A DNA stretch of 64,000 nt from Sphingomonas sp. (lineage in GTDB: Bacteria; Pseudomonadota; Alphaproteobacteria; Sphingomonadales; Sphingomonadaceae). A program made the translations under genes and the position numbers. Shown here piece after piece: positions 53,989 through 62,588 of this stretch. Position 1 is the first letter of the stretch; every line of letters starts with the position of its first letter. Below the pieces are notes generated by a model. It worked only from the letters and a program-made list of their open reading frames with translations, ran no database searches and was not told the DNA's origin. The stretch covers positions 2,232,001 through 2,296,000 of the forward strand of contig NZ_JAHBZI010000001.1 of assembly GCF_019635515.1 (NCBI RefSeq), given 5' to 3'.

Positions 53989-54546
53989 TCAGCCGTGCCG
54001 CGTGACCCGCAATGCCCAGCGGTCATAGCCGAGTTCCTCGACGCGCTTCATGATCGCCTCGGCATTGGCCGGATGCGCCTCGCGCGCCAGCACCCACAGA
54101 TAGCGCCCGCCCGGCTCGCCGACGATCGACCAGTCATAGTCGTCGCCATGATCGAGCACCCAGTAATCGCCGGTGTAGAAGGGCCCGAAGAACGAGACCT
54201 TGAGCTTGGCGCCGGTAACCTCGTCGGCGACGATTGCCTTGCCTTCGACGAAGCTGCGTTCCCCCTTGGGTCCGCCCTGGCAACCGCTATTGGTGATCGC
54301 GATCTTGCCGCCGGGCGCAAGCGCATATTCGGCGGTGACCGCGTCGAGCCCCTTCTCGAACCGGTTCTCGTGCCGCGCCAGCTCGTACCATTTGCCCAGA
54401 TAGAGATTCAGATCGACCGTCTTGGCCGGCTCGGGCACCTCCGGATTGATCACCGGCGGCCGCGTCGCCTGGCGATAGGCGAAGGCTCCGCCGATGGCGG
54501 CAACGGTGACGCCACCAAGTATCTTGAGAACGGTCGATTGCTTCAT
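53989..54546 (-). CDS. Lipocalin family protein (Blc-like)
   Basis: About 185 residues. An N-terminal hydrophobic anchor (LKILGGVTVAAIGGAFAY) without a lipobox cysteine precedes the lipocalin signature DLNLYLGKWYELAR. YTGDYWVLDHGDDYDW and LWVLAREAHP complete the Blc pattern. It binds lysophospholipids or other small hydrophobic ligands in the envelope. Unlike E. coli Blc it looks membrane-tethered or cleaved rather than lipidated. Confidence 0.9.
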   Translation of the reverse strand: MKQSTVLKILGGVTVAAIGGAFAYRQATRPPVINPEVPEPAKTVDLNLYLGKWYELARHENRFEKGLDAVTAEYALAPGGKIAITNSGCQGGPKGERSFVEGKAIVADEVTGAKLKVSFFGPFYTGDYWVLDHGDDYDWSIVGEPGGRYLWVLAREAHPANAEAIMKRVEELGYDRWALRVTRHG

Positions 54547-54590
54547 GCTGGCATGATGCGATGGCGGGCGGGGAATTGGTAGTCCCAAAA

Positions 54591-54613
54591 CCCTCTCCCT
54601 CCAGGGGAGAGGG
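54591..54613 (-). terminator. Hairpin after radA
   Basis: Nine-pair stem CCCTCTCCC/GGGAGAGGG directly after the radA stop, with no T-run. It resembles the CCCTCCCC-type intergenic palindrome at 62461-62584. Confidence 0.55.
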
Positions 54614-54615
54614 AC

Positions 54616-55983
54616 TTAACGCCCCAGCAAATGATCGACGAACGCCGCGAGGTTCTTGAACCCCGACAGCACCAGCCCGCCCTTGTCGGCCTGCGCGGCC
54701 GGAGCCAGCGCCCTGGCGAAGCCGAGCTTGCCCGCCTCGCGGCAGCGCAGCGCGCCATGTGCGACCGGGCGAACCTCGCCCGAAAGCGCTATCTCGCCGA
54801 ACGCCACCGCGTCCGCCGCCAGCGGGCGCTCGGCCAGCGCCGATACCAGCGCCGCCGCCACCGCCAGATCGGCGGCGGGATCCTGCACGCGATATCCGCC
54901 GGCGATGTTCAAATAGACTTCACAGGTCGAGAAGCTCAGCCCGCACCGCGCCTCCAGCACCGCGAGGATCATCGACAGCCGCGAGGAATCCCAGCCGACC
55001 ACCGCCCGCCGCGGCGTCGCCCCGCTCGCCAGCCGCACCACCAGCGCCTGCACCTCGACCAGCACCGGCCGCGTCCCCTCCAGCGCCGGGAACACGATCG
55101 TGCCGGTGACGCTCTCGTCGCGCTGGGTCAGGAACAGCGACGAGGGATTGGCGACCTCGCTCAGCCCCTCGCTCTCCATCGCGAACACCCCGATCTCGTC
55201 AGTGCCGCCGAAGCGATTCTTGACCGCGCGGAGGATACGATACTGGTGGCTGCGCTCGCCTTCGAACGCCAGCACGGTATCGACCATATGCTCTAGCACG
55301 CGCGGGCCGGCGATACTGCCATCTTTGGTGACATGACCTACCAGCACCACCGCCGTGCCCTGTTCCTTGGCGAAGCGGATCAACTCGCCCGCGCTCGCCC
55401 GCACTTGGCTCACCGTCCCCGGCGCGCCCTCGATCAGGTCGCTGTGCATCGTCTGGATCGAATCGATCACCAGCAAGGCAGGGGCGGGGCCCTCCCCCAT
55501 CGTCGTCAGGATATCGCGCACCGAAGTCGCGGCGGCGAGCATCACCGGCGCCTTGCCGAGCCCCAGTCGCCGCGCGCGCAGCCGCACCTGATCCGCCGCT
55601 TCCTCGCCCGAGACATAGGCGACGCGTAGTCCGCGCTCGGCGATCTTCGCCGCCGCCTGCAGCAGCAGGGTCGATTTGCCGATCCCCGGATCGCCTCCGA
55701 TCAGTGTCGCGCTGCCCTCGACGAACCCGCCACCCAGCGCCCGATCGAGTTCCGCGATCCCCGTCGCCATCCGATCGGGCAGCGCGATGTCGGTATTGAG
55801 CCCGGTCAGCTGGATCGCACGCCCGCCCGACTGGAGATTATGCTTGGCCTGGAACGGCGTGACGTTGCCCCCGGCTTCCTCGACCAGCGTATTCCAGTCG
55901 CCGCAATCGCCGCACTGGCCCTGCCATTGCGCGGTGACCGAGCCGCATGCCTGACACACATATCGTTTGCGGAGCTTCGCCAT
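54616..55983 (-). CDS. radA: DNA repair protein RadA
   Basis: About 455 residues. A four-cysteine zinc finger (C10, C13, C24, C27) is followed by the RecA-like ATPase with Walker A GDPGIGKSTLL, the RadA-specific VKNRFGGTDE, and a Lon-protease-like C-terminal domain. It drives branch migration in recombination. ATG 55983 is fixed by the zinc-finger start MAKLRKRYVC. Divergent from the glycosyltransferase gene. Confidence 0.97.
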   Translation of the reverse strand: MAKLRKRYVCQACGSVTAQWQGQCGDCGDWNTLVEEAGGNVTPFQAKHNLQSGGRAIQLTGLNTDIALPDRMATGIAELDRALGGGFVEGSATLIGGDPGIGKSTLLLQAAAKIAERGLRVAYVSGEEAADQVRLRARRLGLGKAPVMLAAATSVRDILTTMGEGPAPALLVIDSIQTMHSDLIEGAPGTVSQVRASAGELIRFAKEQGTAVVLVGHVTKDGSIAGPRVLEHMVDTVLAFEGERSHQYRILRAVKNRFGGTDEIGVFAMESEGLSEVANPSSLFLTQRDESVTGTIVFPALEGTRPVLVEVQALVVRLASGATPRRAVVGWDSSRLSMILAVLEARCGLSFSTCEVYLNIAGGYRVQDPAADLAVAAALVSALAERPLAADAVAFGEIALSGEVRPVAHGALRCREAGKLGFARALAPAAQADKGGLVLSGFKNLAAFVDHLLGR

Positions 55984-56085
55984 GTCCCGCGTGTAGCGCG
56001 GGAACAATTCAAGAACAAGTCTCGTCCTCCCGATACCGGGGGGATCGAGTTGCCCGTATCCCTGCCCCCCGCTATGCCCGCTGCA

Positions 56086-57237
56086 ATGAAACCGTCGGAC
56101 ATCCGCGTCGCCCTGTTCAGCGGCAATTATAATTACGTCCGCGACGGTGCGAACCAGTCGCTCAACAAGCTTGTCGGCCATCTGCTCAGCCGCGGCGTCA
56201 ACGTCCGCGTCTATTCGCCGACGGTGGAGAAGCCGGCCTTCGAGCCGACCGGCGATCTCGTCAGCATCCCCAGCTGGCCGCTGCCCGGCGAGCGTGGCGA
56301 ATTCCGCTTCGCCACCCACCTCCCCAAATCGGTGCACGATGATCTTGCCGCGTTCAGGCCGAACGTGATCCACGTCTCGGCGCCTGAATTCATCGGCCAT
56401 GCCGCGATCCGCTATGCGCGCAAGCACGGCCTGCCGGTGGTCGCATCGATGCATACCCGCTTCGAGACCTATCCGCGCTATTACAAGCTCGGCTTCCTCG
56501 AGCCGTTGGTCATCCATCTGCTGACGCGCTTCTACAACAAGGTTGATGCCGTGGTAGTGCCGGCACAGTCCTCTATTGACCTTCTGCGCGAATGGGGCGT
56601 GACGACGCCGATTGGCATCTGGGCGCGCGGCGTCGATCACGATACATTCTCGCCCAAGCGTCGCGATCTCGCCTGGCGCCGCTCGCTCGGCATCGCCGAC
56701 GATGAGTTCGCCGTCGGATTCCTCGGCCGGCTGGTCAAGGAAAAGGGGCTTGATATCTTCTCCGAAGTCTGCCGGCGGCTGACCGCGCAGGGCGTGCCGC
56801 ACCGGGTGCTGGTGGTCGGTGAGGGCCCGGCGCGCGAATGGTTCGGCGAGCTCGTCCCCGAAGCCGCATTCGCCGGTTTCCAGCGCGGCAATGATCTCGG
56901 CCGCGCCGTTGCCAGCATGGACGTACTGTTCAACCCTTCGGTCACCGAAAGCTTCGGCAACGTTACGCTGGAAGCGATGGCCGCCGGCGTTCCCGTCGTC
57001 GCGGCCCGCGCCACCGGAGCGGTGGACCTGATCGACGAGGGCGAGACCGGCTTCCTCGTCCCGCCACGCGACGTCCAGGCCTATGCCGACAGGATCGCGA
57101 TGCTGGCACGGGATTCGACGCTGTACCGTGCGCAATCGGATGCCGGCCACGCCAAGGCCGATGGCTATGTGTGGGACGCGATCAACGAGAAGGTGATCGA
57201 CACCTATTTCGAGGTACTGGAACGTCACGCGAAATAG
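56086..57237 (+). CDS. Glycosyltransferase family 4 protein
   Basis: About 383 residues with a GT-B fold. The N-terminal acceptor domain (GNYNYVRDGANQSLNKLVGHL) is followed by the donor domain with FLGRLVKEKGLDIF and NPSVTESFGNVTLEAMAAG (the E-x7-E-like sugar-nucleotide site). Such enzymes, including MgtA-like mannosyltransferases, add sugars to lipid or polysaccharide acceptors. Start ATG 56086 is before KPSDIRVALFSG; an ATG at 56074 is also possible. No other glycan-synthesis gene is adjacent, so donor and acceptor remain open. Confidence 0.88.
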   Translation: MKPSDIRVALFSGNYNYVRDGANQSLNKLVGHLLSRGVNVRVYSPTVEKPAFEPTGDLVSIPSWPLPGERGEFRFATHLPKSVHDDLAAFRPNVIHVSAPEFIGHAAIRYARKHGLPVVASMHTRFETYPRYYKLGFLEPLVIHLLTRFYNKVDAVVVPAQSSIDLLREWGVTTPIGIWARGVDHDTFSPKRRDLAWRRSLGIADDEFAVGFLGRLVKEKGLDIFSEVCRRLTAQGVPHRVLVVGEGPAREWFGELVPEAAFAGFQRGNDLGRAVASMDVLFNPSVTESFGNVTLEAMAAGVPVVAARATGAVDLIDEGETGFLVPPRDVQAYADRIAMLARDSTLYRAQSDAGHAKADGYVWDAINEKVIDTYFEVLERHAK

Positions 57238-57264
57238 CCGATCGTCGGTGCGGGTGCCGGTTTT

Positions 57265-57417
57265 GCTGTCCTACATCGGCGCGGGGCGATATCTTGCTTC
57301 CATGCCTCTGCGCGCGACCTTGCTCGTTACCGCTCGCATAATATTGTTACATTTGCGAATAACGAAGTTTCACAATCCGCATGAAAAGTGTGAAGCTAAG
57401 CCGTCATTTCCCTAAAC
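57265..57417 (+). promoter_or_regulatory. Twin leader element, copy 2 (before Na+/H+ antiporter)
   Basis: Second copy of the leader at 45975-46130. The left anchor GCTGTCCTACATC and the 50-base core (57368-57417) are shared, and the spacing between them differs by exactly three bases. The core carries TTTCAC and TGAAAAGTGTGAAG. A 37-codon frame (57302-57415) ends EKCEAKPSFP at TAA; the frame in copy 1 has the same ten residues. The element ends 30 bases before the antiporter ATG. Confidence 0.6.
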
Positions 57418-57447
57418 GTTGGACAAATTCAGGGGGAGCCAAGCCTG

Positions 57448-59034
57448 ATGCATGCCGTCGAAGCATTTGAGCTCGTCCTTGTCCTGCTGGCGATGGTCAC
57501 CGGGCTTTATTGGCTGGCGCTGAAGCTCCGCCTGCCGCCCGCCACCGCCCTGCTGGTCGGCGGCGGCGCGCTTGCCTTCATTCCCGGCCTGCCCGACATT
57601 TCGCTCGATCCCGAGCTGGCGCTGGTGCTGTTCCTGCCGCCGCTGCTCGTCGATGGCGCCTATTCCACCGCGCTCGGCCGCTTCCGCCGGCATTTGCCCG
57701 GCATCCTGTCGCTCGCCGTCGGAGCGGTGGTGTTCACGACGCTGGCGGTCGGTCTGGTGGTGCATTGGCTGGTTCCCGAACTGCCGCTGTCCGCCTGTTT
57801 CGCGCTGGGTGCCATCGTCTCCCCGCCCGATGCCGTCTCGGCGCGCGCGGTGCTCAAGGACGTGCCCCTGCCCCGTCGTCTCACCGCGCTGCTCGAAGGT
57901 GAAAGCCTGCTCAACGACGCTACCGGCCTGATCCTGTTCCGCTTCGCCGTCGCGGCCACGCTGAGCGGCGTGTTCCATGCCGGCGAGGCGGTCGGCATGT
58001 TCTTTGTCGTAGCGATCGGCGGGGTGATCGTCGGCCTCGCCGTCGGCGCGCTCTGGGTGTTCGTCGCGAAGAAACTCCACGACCGGATGCTGATCGTCAT
58101 CGCGACCACCCTGCTCGGCTGGACCGCCTATCTGGCCGGTGAGGCGCTCCACGTTTCGGGTGTCATCGCCGCGGTTACCGCCGGGTTGGTCCTCGGCTGG
58201 TATCAGCACACCGTGATGTCGGCGGCGGTGCGGCTGCTCGGTGGATCGTTCTGGCAGATCCTGACTTTCGTGCTGGAAGCGATGGTGTTCATCCTGATCG
58301 GCTTCTCGCTGCGCGGCGCGCTCGAGCGCATCGGCGGGATCGAGGCCATCCCCGTTCCAATGGTTCAGGCGGTGATCGCGGTGGTGCTGACCGTGGCGGT
58401 GACTCGTTTCATCTGGGTGTTCGGGCAGGACGCGATCCTGACCGCGCTGCGCAAGACAGGCTTGAAGACCGCCCGCCCGCTCGGCGCGCGACAGGCGACC
58501 GTGCTCAGCTGGGCGGGGATGCGCGGCGTCGTCACGCTGGCGGTGCCGCTGACCCTGCCCATCGACATGCCAGGCCGTGATCTGATGCTGATCTCGGCCT
58601 TCGCGGTGATCTTCGTCACCGTCGTAGGTCAGGGATCGAGCCTGGGCTGGCTGATCGGCAAGATCGCCCCGCAGGATCTCGATCCACCCGCGCGGATGGA
58701 TATGGCCGCCACCGAAGCGGCGATGGCCCGTGCCCGCACCGCCAGGGTCGAGGAGCTGGCCTATGATGCGGACGGCACGCTGATCCACCCGCAATTGCTT
58801 GAACAGCACCAGAAGCGGGTCAAGATGATCGAGCGCTATGCCGAAAACGCCCCTGAGGCGATGGAGAAGCTGCGCCCGCATTTCGACGTGGTGCTGGAGG
58901 CGATCGCCGCCAGCCGGATCGAGCTTATCCGCCTCCACCGCGAAGGCCATATCGAGGACGAAGTGCTCCATGAGCTGGAACGTGACATCGATGTCGAGGA
59001 AATGGGCATCGTCCTGCAGCGAGGCGAGGATTAG
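57448..59034 (+). CDS. Na+/H+ antiporter, CPA1 (NhaP/NHE) family
   Basis: A 528-residue protein with about 12 membrane helices. The ion-binding region includes FALGAIVSPPDAVSARAVL and LLEGESLLNDATGLILFRF, and GARQATVLSWAGMRGVVTLAVPL is also typical. A charged cytoplasmic tail of about 110 residues follows. It exchanges Na+ or K+ for H+ in pH and salt homeostasis. GGGGGAG precedes ATG 57448. The promoter region is shared with the M1 aminopeptidase. The GST gene starts three bases after its stop. Confidence 0.93.
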   Translation: MHAVEAFELVLVLLAMVTGLYWLALKLRLPPATALLVGGGALAFIPGLPDISLDPELALVLFLPPLLVDGAYSTALGRFRRHLPGILSLAVGAVVFTTLAVGLVVHWLVPELPLSACFALGAIVSPPDAVSARAVLKDVPLPRRLTALLEGESLLNDATGLILFRFAVAATLSGVFHAGEAVGMFFVVAIGGVIVGLAVGALWVFVAKKLHDRMLIVIATTLLGWTAYLAGEALHVSGVIAAVTAGLVLGWYQHTVMSAAVRLLGGSFWQILTFVLEAMVFILIGFSLRGALERIGGIEAIPVPMVQAVIAVVLTVAVTRFIWVFGQDAILTALRKTGLKTARPLGARQATVLSWAGMRGVVTLAVPLTLPIDMPGRDLMLISAFAVIFVTVVGQGSSLGWLIGKIAPQDLDPPARMDMAATEAAMARARTARVEELAYDADGTLIHPQLLEQHQKRVKMIERYAENAPEAMEKLRPHFDVVLEAIAASRIELIRLHREGHIEDEVLHELERDIDVEEMGIVLQRGED

Positions 59035-59037
59035 CCG

Positions 59038-59685
59038 ATGATCACCCTGTTCGGCGAAGGCCGTGGCTTCCGGGTCGCCTGGCTGCTCGAGGAAATGGGC
59101 TTGCCCTATCGGCTGCGGCCGGTCGACATGCTTGCCGGTGTCGACAACGACCCCGGATTCCTGCGCGTCAACCCCGCCGGCTTCATACCCGCCATCCAGG
59201 ACGGCGACGTCACCATGGTCGAATCGATCGCGATCATGGAATATCTGCTCGCCCGCTACGGCCCGAGCCCGCTCGTGCCATCGCCGCACGACCCGGCGTT
59301 TGCCGCCTATCAGCAATTTCTCCACCTCGGCGAAGCCGGGCTCGCCGCCTCGATGTTCTTCTTCGTTGTCGCCAAGATCCTCGCGCCCGAGGCCGAGCGC
59401 GACAATTGGGGATCGCGCAAGGCGCTGGAGACCTTCCACAGCCGCCTCGGGCTCGTTGTTCGCCAGCTCGACCGCGCGTCCTATATGGCCGGCGAGCACT
59501 TCACCGCCGCCGATATCTCGGTGACCTACGCGCTCGAATTCGCGCAACGCGCCGGCGGCGTCGCGCTCGGTGCGGCGGAGCGGGCCTATATCGCCCGTAC
59601 CACCGAGCGCGACGCCTATTGGCGGGCGATGGACGTGTGCGAGGCGACCAAAGCCTGGGCTGCCTCACTGACCTTACCCGACTGA
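59038..59685 (+). CDS. Glutathione S-transferase family protein
   Basis: A 215-residue GST. The thioredoxin-like N-terminal domain has FGEGRGFRVAWLLEE, NPAGFIPAIQDGD and the glutathione-binding VESIAIMEYL. A helical C-terminal domain carries the GEHFTAADISVTYAL cap. It probably conjugates or reduces small toxic molecules with glutathione. Co-transcribed with the antiporter (three-base gap); it ends one base from the end of the convergent DUF2218 gene. Confidence 0.92.
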   Translation: MITLFGEGRGFRVAWLLEEMGLPYRLRPVDMLAGVDNDPGFLRVNPAGFIPAIQDGDVTMVESIAIMEYLLARYGPSPLVPSPHDPAFAAYQQFLHLGEAGLAASMFFFVVAKILAPEAERDNWGSRKALETFHSRLGLVVRQLDRASYMAGEHFTAADISVTYALEFAQRAGGVALGAAERAYIARTTERDAYWRAMDVCEATKAWAASLTLPD

Positions 59686-59686
59686 T

Positions 59687-60010
59687 CTAGCCCCAGTCGA
59701 AGCGAAGCGGCGCCTCGCGAAACGCGAAGCGATCAAGGTGGCGCGCGACCGCGCCTTTCAACCCTTCCAGCTGCCCGTCGCTCGACGCGTCGATTCGCAC
59801 CTCCAGCCCGGCATCGGCAACATTGAACTTCACCACCGCATCGCCCGGCCAATCCGCGCCACGCGCATCGCGCGGAAAGATCACCGTGCCATTCTCGGGC
59901 GTGAACTCGACCTGAAGATTGTGCGACCAATGCTTGCACAATTGCTGGAGGTATCTGCTGGCGCTGGCAGTGGGAACCACCGCCAGCGCGCTAACCGTCG
60001 TCGCCGTCAT
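59687..60010 (-). CDS. DUF2218 family protein
   Basis: A 107-residue protein with the family pattern: SASRYLQQLCKHWSHNLQVEF near the start, then ENGTVIFPRD, and a C-terminal RHLDRFAFREAPLRFDW. DUF2218 proteins are commonly found with siderophore-interacting reductases and PadR regulators, suggesting a link to iron or metal handling, though no activity is proven. Its ATG overlaps the PadR stop by four bases. Confidence 0.88.
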   Translation of the reverse strand: MTATTVSALAVVPTASASRYLQQLCKHWSHNLQVEFTPENGTVIFPRDARGADWPGDAVVKFNVADAGLEVRIDASSDGQLEGLKGAVARHLDRFAFREAPLRFDWG

Positions 60011-60594
60011 GCAAGCCGCTCGATCTTCTGTGCCGCCTCGTCAAGGATCGCGGCGACATCGTGCAGGGTGTTTGCATCAACACCCTCGGCGCTCACCCGG
60101 TTCTGCAACGCGACGCGGAGATTGCCCATCGCCCTGCGGATCGGTCCGCCATCGGTGCGCGCCTGATGCGAGGCGAGGTGCGCCAGCCGCTCGAACAGCG
60201 CCGCCACCTGATCGGCATGTTCGGCAAGGTGCGCGGTACCGGCCTCAGTGATCGCGAACGACTTCTTGGCGCCCTCGGCCTTGTGCTCGGCGATCAGGTC
60301 CATGTCGTCGAGCATCGTCAGCGTTGGATAGACGACGCCCGGGCTCGGGGCATAGGCGCCACCCGTCCGCTCCTCGATCTCGCGGATCAGGTCATAGCCG
60401 TGACGCGGGCTCTCTTCGATCAGCTTAAGCAGGATCAGACGAAGCTCGCCACCGTCGAACATCCGCCGTCCACGGCCACCTTCCCTGCCGGGATGACCCA
60501 TCCCACCAAACGGCCCACCGAAGCCGCGCGGACCGCAGTTGCGGTCATGATTGTGGCCGCGCTCGTGACGGCCGTGATGAAATCCAAATCGCAT
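60007..60594 (-). CDS. PadR-family regulator with His/Gly-rich N-terminus (YqjI-like)
   Basis: A 195-residue repressor-type protein. The first 45 residues are rich in His and Gly with one Cys (HHGRHERGHNHDRNCG), a likely metal-binding extension. A PadR winged helix (LRLILLKLIEESPRHGYDLI then SPGVVYPTLTMLDD) and a helical dimer region follow. E. coli YqjI has the same layout and responds to nickel while controlling a ferric-siderophore reductase. A perfect 14-base palindrome 34 bases before the start is a good autoregulatory operator. Co-translated with DUF2218. Confidence 0.88.
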   Translation of the reverse strand: MRFGFHHGRHERGHNHDRNCGPRGFGGPFGGMGHPGREGGRGRRMFDGGELRLILLKLIEESPRHGYDLIREIEERTGGAYAPSPGVVYPTLTMLDDMDLIAEHKAEGAKKSFAITEAGTAHLAEHADQVAALFERLAHLASHQARTDGGPIRRAMGNLRVALQNRVSAEGVDANTLHDVAAILDEAAQKIERLA

Positions 60595-60627
60595 GTAAAA
60601 TCCTTATGTAGCGAGTCTTGATGGCTA

Positions 60628-60641
60628 CAAGATATATCTTG
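60628..60641. promoter_or_regulatory. Palindromic operator candidate for the PadR regulator
   Basis: CAAGATATATCTTG, a perfect palindrome, 34 bases upstream of the PadR gene start. An extra TCTTG half-site at 60616-60620 suggests a second, overlapping dimer site. The AT-rich core stands out in this GC-rich region. Confidence 0.68.
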
Positions 60642-60674
60642 AAAGAGTTTATGCAAGGCGGACGCATATTTTTT

Positions 60675-60757
60675 CGTCATCCCGGCGAACGCCGGGACCC
60701 AGGGTGATGAAACGCAAGGCTGAGTAACCCTGGGTCCCGGCGTTCGCCGGGATGACG
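60675..60757. repeat. REP-type palindromic doublet (perfect inverted repeat)
   Basis: Arms of 31 bases (60675-60705 and 60727-60757) are exact reverse complements around a 21-base centre. Each arm contains the CCCGGCGAACGCCGGG palindrome and an ACCCAGGGT tail. It has the same build as 1062-1134. It lies in the divergent gap between the PadR gene and rarA, 33 bases before rarA. Confidence 0.72.
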
Positions 60758-60789
60758 GACAGGGCAAGAGCGCCTATCTTCCCTCTCAG

Positions 60790-62109
60790 ATGACAGACCT
60801 TTTCGGCCCCCAGGAACAAGAACCGCTTGCCGAAGAGCCGCTGGGCGGCCCCCTCGCCGATCGCCTGCGCCCGCAGCAGCTGGGCGATGTCGTCGGTCAG
60901 GAACATCTCACCGGCCCCGAAGGCGCGATCGGGCGCATGGTCGCGGCGGGGAAGCTCAGCTCGATCATCCTGTGGGGGCCGCCCGGCACCGGCAAAACCA
61001 CCATCGCCCGCCTGCTCGCCGACGCCGTCGGCCTGCGCTTCGTCGCGATCTCGGCGGTGTTCTCGGGCGTGGCGGAGCTCAAAAAGGTCTTTGCGGAGGC
61101 AAAGGAACACGCCCGGATCGGCCGCAAGACGCTCCTGTTCGTCGATGAGATCCACCGTTTCAATCGCGCCCAGCAGGATGGCTTCCTACCTTTTGTCGAG
61201 GACGGCACCGTCACCCTGGTCGGCGCGACCACCGAAAATCCCAGCTTTGAGCTCAACGCCGCGTTGCTCAGCCGCGCGCAGGTGCTGATCCTCCACCGCC
61301 TTGACCACAAGGCGCTGTGCAAGCTGCTCGACCGCGCCGAGGAGCTGGAGGACAAGCCTCTCCCCGTCACGCCGGAGGCGCGCGACGCGTTCGTCGCCAG
61401 CGCGGACGGCGACGGCCGCTTCCTGCTTAATCAGGCCGAGACGCTGTTCTCGGTAAGCTTCCCCGCCCCACTCGATCCGCAGGCGCTGGGTGAGTTCCTC
61501 CAGCGCCGCGTCGCGGTCTACGACAAGGATCGCGAAGGCCACTACAACATCATCTCCGCGCTCCATAAATCGGTGCGCGGCAGCGATCCCCAGGCGGCAC
61601 TCTATTATCTCGCCCGCATGCTCACCGCCGGCGAGGAGCCGCTCTACGTGCTGCGCCGGCTGGTACGGATGGCGGTCGAGGATATCGGCCTCGCTGACCC
61701 GCAAGCATTGGTCCAGTGCATCGCCGCCAAGGATACCTATGAATTCCTCGGCTCGCCCGAGGGCGAACTGGCGATCGTCCAGGCTTGTCTCTACCTCGCC
61801 ACCGCGCCCAAATCGGTGTCGAGCTACAAGGCGCAGAAGGCGGCGTGGAAATCGGCCAGGGAAACCGGCTCGCTGATGCCGCCCCAGAACATCCTCAACG
61901 CCCCCACCAAGCTGATGAAGGAGATCGGCTACGGCAAGGGCTACCAATACGACCCCGATACAGAGCATGGCTTTTCCGGCGACAATTACTGGCCGGAGGA
62001 AATGACGCCGCAGGTCTTCTACACGCCCACCGACCGCGGCGTGGAAAGGCGCATCGCCGAGCGCATGGCGTGGTGGAACGAGATGCGGGAGAAATTGCGC
62101 GATGCGTGA
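60790..62109 (+). CDS. rarA: Replication-associated recombination protein A
   Basis: A 439-residue AAA+ ATPase. Walker A is WGPPGTGKTTIA, Walker B is LLFVDEIHRFN, and sensor 1 is GATTENPSFELN. A RarA-type tetramerisation region follows with DIGLADPQAL and SVSSYKAQKAAW. It acts at stalled replication forks. It is followed by a YjbR gene that overlaps its last eight bases. Confidence 0.97.
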   Translation: MTDLFGPQEQEPLAEEPLGGPLADRLRPQQLGDVVGQEHLTGPEGAIGRMVAAGKLSSIILWGPPGTGKTTIARLLADAVGLRFVAISAVFSGVAELKKVFAEAKEHARIGRKTLLFVDEIHRFNRAQQDGFLPFVEDGTVTLVGATTENPSFELNAALLSRAQVLILHRLDHKALCKLLDRAEELEDKPLPVTPEARDAFVASADGDGRFLLNQAETLFSVSFPAPLDPQALGEFLQRRVAVYDKDREGHYNIISALHKSVRGSDPQAALYYLARMLTAGEEPLYVLRRLVRMAVEDIGLADPQALVQCIAAKDTYEFLGSPEGELAIVQACLYLATAPKSVSSYKAQKAAWKSARETGSLMPPQNILNAPTKLMKEIGYGKGYQYDPDTEHGFSGDNYWPEEMTPQVFYTPTDRGVERRIAERMAWWNEMREKLRDA

Positions 62110-62449
62110 TTGGGACGAAGCCTGCGCCTACGCTCTCTCCCTCCCGGGTGTCGAGATGGCGTCATGGTGGGGCAGCATGTGTCCCAAGATCAACGCCAAG
62201 GGCTTTATGGCCCCCGGCCGCGAGAAAGGCAGCTTCGCGCTGTCGGTGGCCAATGCCGAGAAGCAAATCCTGTTCGAGACCGATCCCGAGACCTTCTGGC
62301 AGACCGATCATTACCGCAACTATCCGATGCTCCTCGTCCGCTACGGCACCGACAGCCGCGAACGGGTCGAGCTCTATATCCAGCGTGCCTGGTGGGACCG
62401 GATGAAGAAACCACAACGTGTGGCGGCGGGGATCGAGGAGCGGCCGTGA
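62102..62449 (+). CDS. MmcQ/YjbR family protein
   Basis: A 115-residue protein with the double-winged YjbR fold pattern (ACAYALSLPGVEMASWW, FALSVANAEKQIL, YPMLLVRY, IQRAWWDRMKKPQ). The family is described as DNA-binding-like with a CyaY-type fold, without a firm role. It overlaps rarA by eight bases, so it is translationally coupled to a replication-repair gene. Confidence 0.87.
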   Translation: MRDWDEACAYALSLPGVEMASWWGSMCPKINAKGFMAPGREKGSFALSVANAEKQILFETDPETFWQTDHYRNYPMLLVRYGTDSRERVELYIQRAWWDRMKKPQRVAAGIEERP

Positions 62450-62460
62450 CTCCTTTCAAT

Positions 62461-62584
62461 CCTCCCCGGACCGGGGAGGTGGCAGCGCGCAGCGCTGACG
62501 GAGGGGGCTCTCCACAAGCGCTACCCCCGCGGCAGGCCCTCTCCACCAGCCTGCGGCTGGTCCCCCTCCCCGTTCCGGGGAGGG
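62461..62584. repeat. Palindromic repeat cluster (CCTCCCCGG type)
   Basis: Fills the gap between the YjbR gene and the next gene. The left unit has CCTCCCCGG/CCGGGGAGG (62461-62479). The right unit, inverted, has CCAGC/GCTGG (62546-62560) and CCCTCCCCG/CCGGGGAGGG (about 62564-62584). The outer hairpins are near reverse complements of one another. The last arm contains the GGGGAGGG that serves as ribosome site for the gene at 62589. Confidence 0.62.
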
Positions 62585-62588
62585 TCTG

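Noticed and set aside
56001..56030. EcfG-type stress promoter (GGAAC followed by CGT) before the glycosyltransferase
   Set aside because: The -10 part reads CGTC rather than CGTT and the spacing is only approximate; one such near-match is expected by chance.
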